Assembly: GCF_002265435.1 (NCBI RefSeq) | Contig: NZ_NOKQ01000187.1 | Coordinates: 62,001 to 126,000 of the forward strand | Length of the DNA: 64,000 nucleotides | Reading direction: 5' to 3' | From: Tetzosporium hominis | GTDB lineage: Bacteria; Bacillota; Bacilli; Bacillales_A; Planococcaceae | Shown: positions 63,302-64,000 of the stretch, one piece after another | How the letters are laid out: each line of letters begins with the position of its first letter | Numbering within the stretch: the stretch's first letter is position 1 | The notes under the pieces: generated by a model | Told to the model about the DNA's origin: nothing | Databases searched by the model: none | Seen by the model: the letters and a program-made list of their open reading frames with translations, nothing else | Position numbers and translations under genes: made by a program

Positions 63302-64000
63302 TTAATCTTCGATTCCAAGTTTCTCAATCTTGTAATAAAGAGTACGAAGTGAGATTTTTAATTTTTTTGCTACTTCCGATTTATTGCCTTTAAACGTAGC
63401 AAGAGTATCTTGGATAAGCTTGCGCTCGTATTCTTCTACAAGGTCCGATAAAGAGCCTTGTGGAAGAACCGGCTGGGCTCTTCGAATCGTCGTCAGTGGG
63501 AGATGCTTTTCTTCAATCCACTTTTCAGTCGTATTCATAAAAATGAGTGTGCGACTGATGACGTTTTCGAGCTCCCGGACATTTCCTGGCCAGTCGTAGG
63601 ATTCAAGCGCTCGTAATGCGCGTTCTGAGAATCCTTCAATCTGTCTACCAAACTCTTTGTTCAGTTTCACCAAGACGTGTTCTAAAATCAACGGAATATC
63701 TTCCGTTCGTTCTCTTAGTGGTGGTATAAAAATCGGCATCTTGTTGACATGAAAATAAAGTTCTTCGACAAACATGCCGTCCCGCATATTCTTTTCTAAT
63801 TGATCACTCGTCGATGCAATCAGACGAATATCGCTATGGGGTACTAGTTCCAGTAGCTGCTGCTGCATATCTTGAGGAAGGTCGCCAATTTCATCTAAGA
63901 ACAACGTGCCACCTTGAGCTTGTTTAATGTAACTCTCTTCTGAAGAAGAGTGAAACAGTTTGGCCAAGTCTTCTTGAGAACTACAATTCACACGAATGAA
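63302..64000 (-). CDS. bkdR: sigma-54-dependent activator BkdR (partial, 5' end beyond window)
   Basis: The C-terminal 232 residues of an enhancer-binding protein; the gene continues past the window edge, so its start, sensor domain and GAFTGA loop are not visible. Seen here: Walker B in GGTLFLDEIGDLP, arginine finger region PPLRERTEDIP, sensor II in WPGNVRELENV, and a Fis-type helix-turn-helix GNKSEVAKKLKISLRTLYYKI at the end. BkdR activates the bkd operon with sigma-L (sigma-54) in B. subtilis. The identification rests on the adjacent operon. Confidence 0.9.
   Translation of the reverse strand, partial: FIRVNCSSQEDLAKLFHSSSEESYIKQAQGGTLFLDEIGDLPQDMQQQLLELVPHSDIRLIASTSDQLEKNMRDGMFVEELYFHVNKMPIFIPPLRERTEDIPLILEHVLVKLNKEFGRQIEGFSERALRALESYDWPGNVRELENVISRTLIFMNTTEKWIEEKHLPLTTIRRAQPVLPQGSLSDLVEEYERKLIQDTLATFKGNKSEVAKKLKISLRTLYYKIEKLGIED

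Overview
The window looks like chromosome from a low-to-moderate GC Gram-positive of the order Bacillales. The gene content resembles Planococcaceae (Planococcus, Sporosarcina and relatives), but that placement is an inference from content, not a database match. The support is Bacillus-like gene order in two blocks: ccdA-ccdC-yneK ... citB-yneP-yneQ-yneR-plsY-parE-parC, and yqjQ-yqjP-proI-rnz-yqjH-yqjE-yqjD-yqjC ... ptb-bcd-buk-lpdV-bkdAA-bkdAB-bkdB. Other support is AGGAGG-type ribosome sites, frequent TTG/GTG starts, a SAM-I riboswitch, sigma-B-type promoters and a Bacillus-type LexA box. I saw no tRNA, rRNA, CRISPR array, prophage or insertion sequence.

Region 1 (1-27.6 kb) is core genome. 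It holds a DUF1232 gene with a sigma-B-like promoter, an ABC-F ATPase, msrA, an LCP cell-wall enzyme with an AI-2E-type permease and a small Spo0M-like protein, riboswitch-controlled metA with a downstream APH-type kinase, topoisomerase IV (parE-parC), plsY, small yneR/Q/P genes, aconitase, a DinB-like protein, nicotinamidase, a GlsB-type stress membrane protein, a lytic transglycosylase, and a redox/copper block (SCO1, ccdA, a thioredoxin-like protein, ccdC). A YvrJ/DUF2922/DUF1659 trio, a heterodimeric BmrC/BmrD-type ABC exporter and a LexA-controlled UvrX-type polymerase complete it. Two small genes were found by reading the sequence: a 35-residue membrane peptide and YvrJ.

Region 2 (27.7-35.6 kb) is accessory. 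It is a type I restriction-modification operon (hsdR-hsdM-hsdS plus an unknown 88-residue protein) bracketed by a 120-bp inverted repeat (element A). Two copies of a second, roughly 300-325-bp palindrome-rich element (CB) also flank it, in opposite orientation. A third CB copy lies beyond an orphan lipoprotein gene. All CB copies share an identical 15-bp hairpin arm. This is the most unusual structure in the window.

Region 3 (35.6-50.9 kb) holds argG-argH with a hairpin leader that hides the ribosome site, PPK2, the old yellow enzyme NamA, a DUF485/acetate symporter pair, an SDR that appears to start at ATT, a metallo-hydrolase, proC behind a perfect-consensus promoter, rnz, Pol IV, an M20 peptidase, a propionyl-CoA carboxylase beta subunit and methylmalonyl-CoA epimerase. 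A 31-residue Prli42-like miniprotein and a bacilliredoxin follow.

Region 4 (50.9-64 kb) is the acyl-CoA route. BkdR (cut by the window edge) and ptb-bcd-buk-lpdV-bkdAA-bkdAB-bkdB turn Leu/Ile/Val into branched acyl-CoAs, used for fatty-acid primers or for ATP through Ptb/Buk. MutA-MutB-MeaB with the epimerase and carboxylase of region 3 carry propionyl-CoA from Ile/Val to succinyl-CoA.
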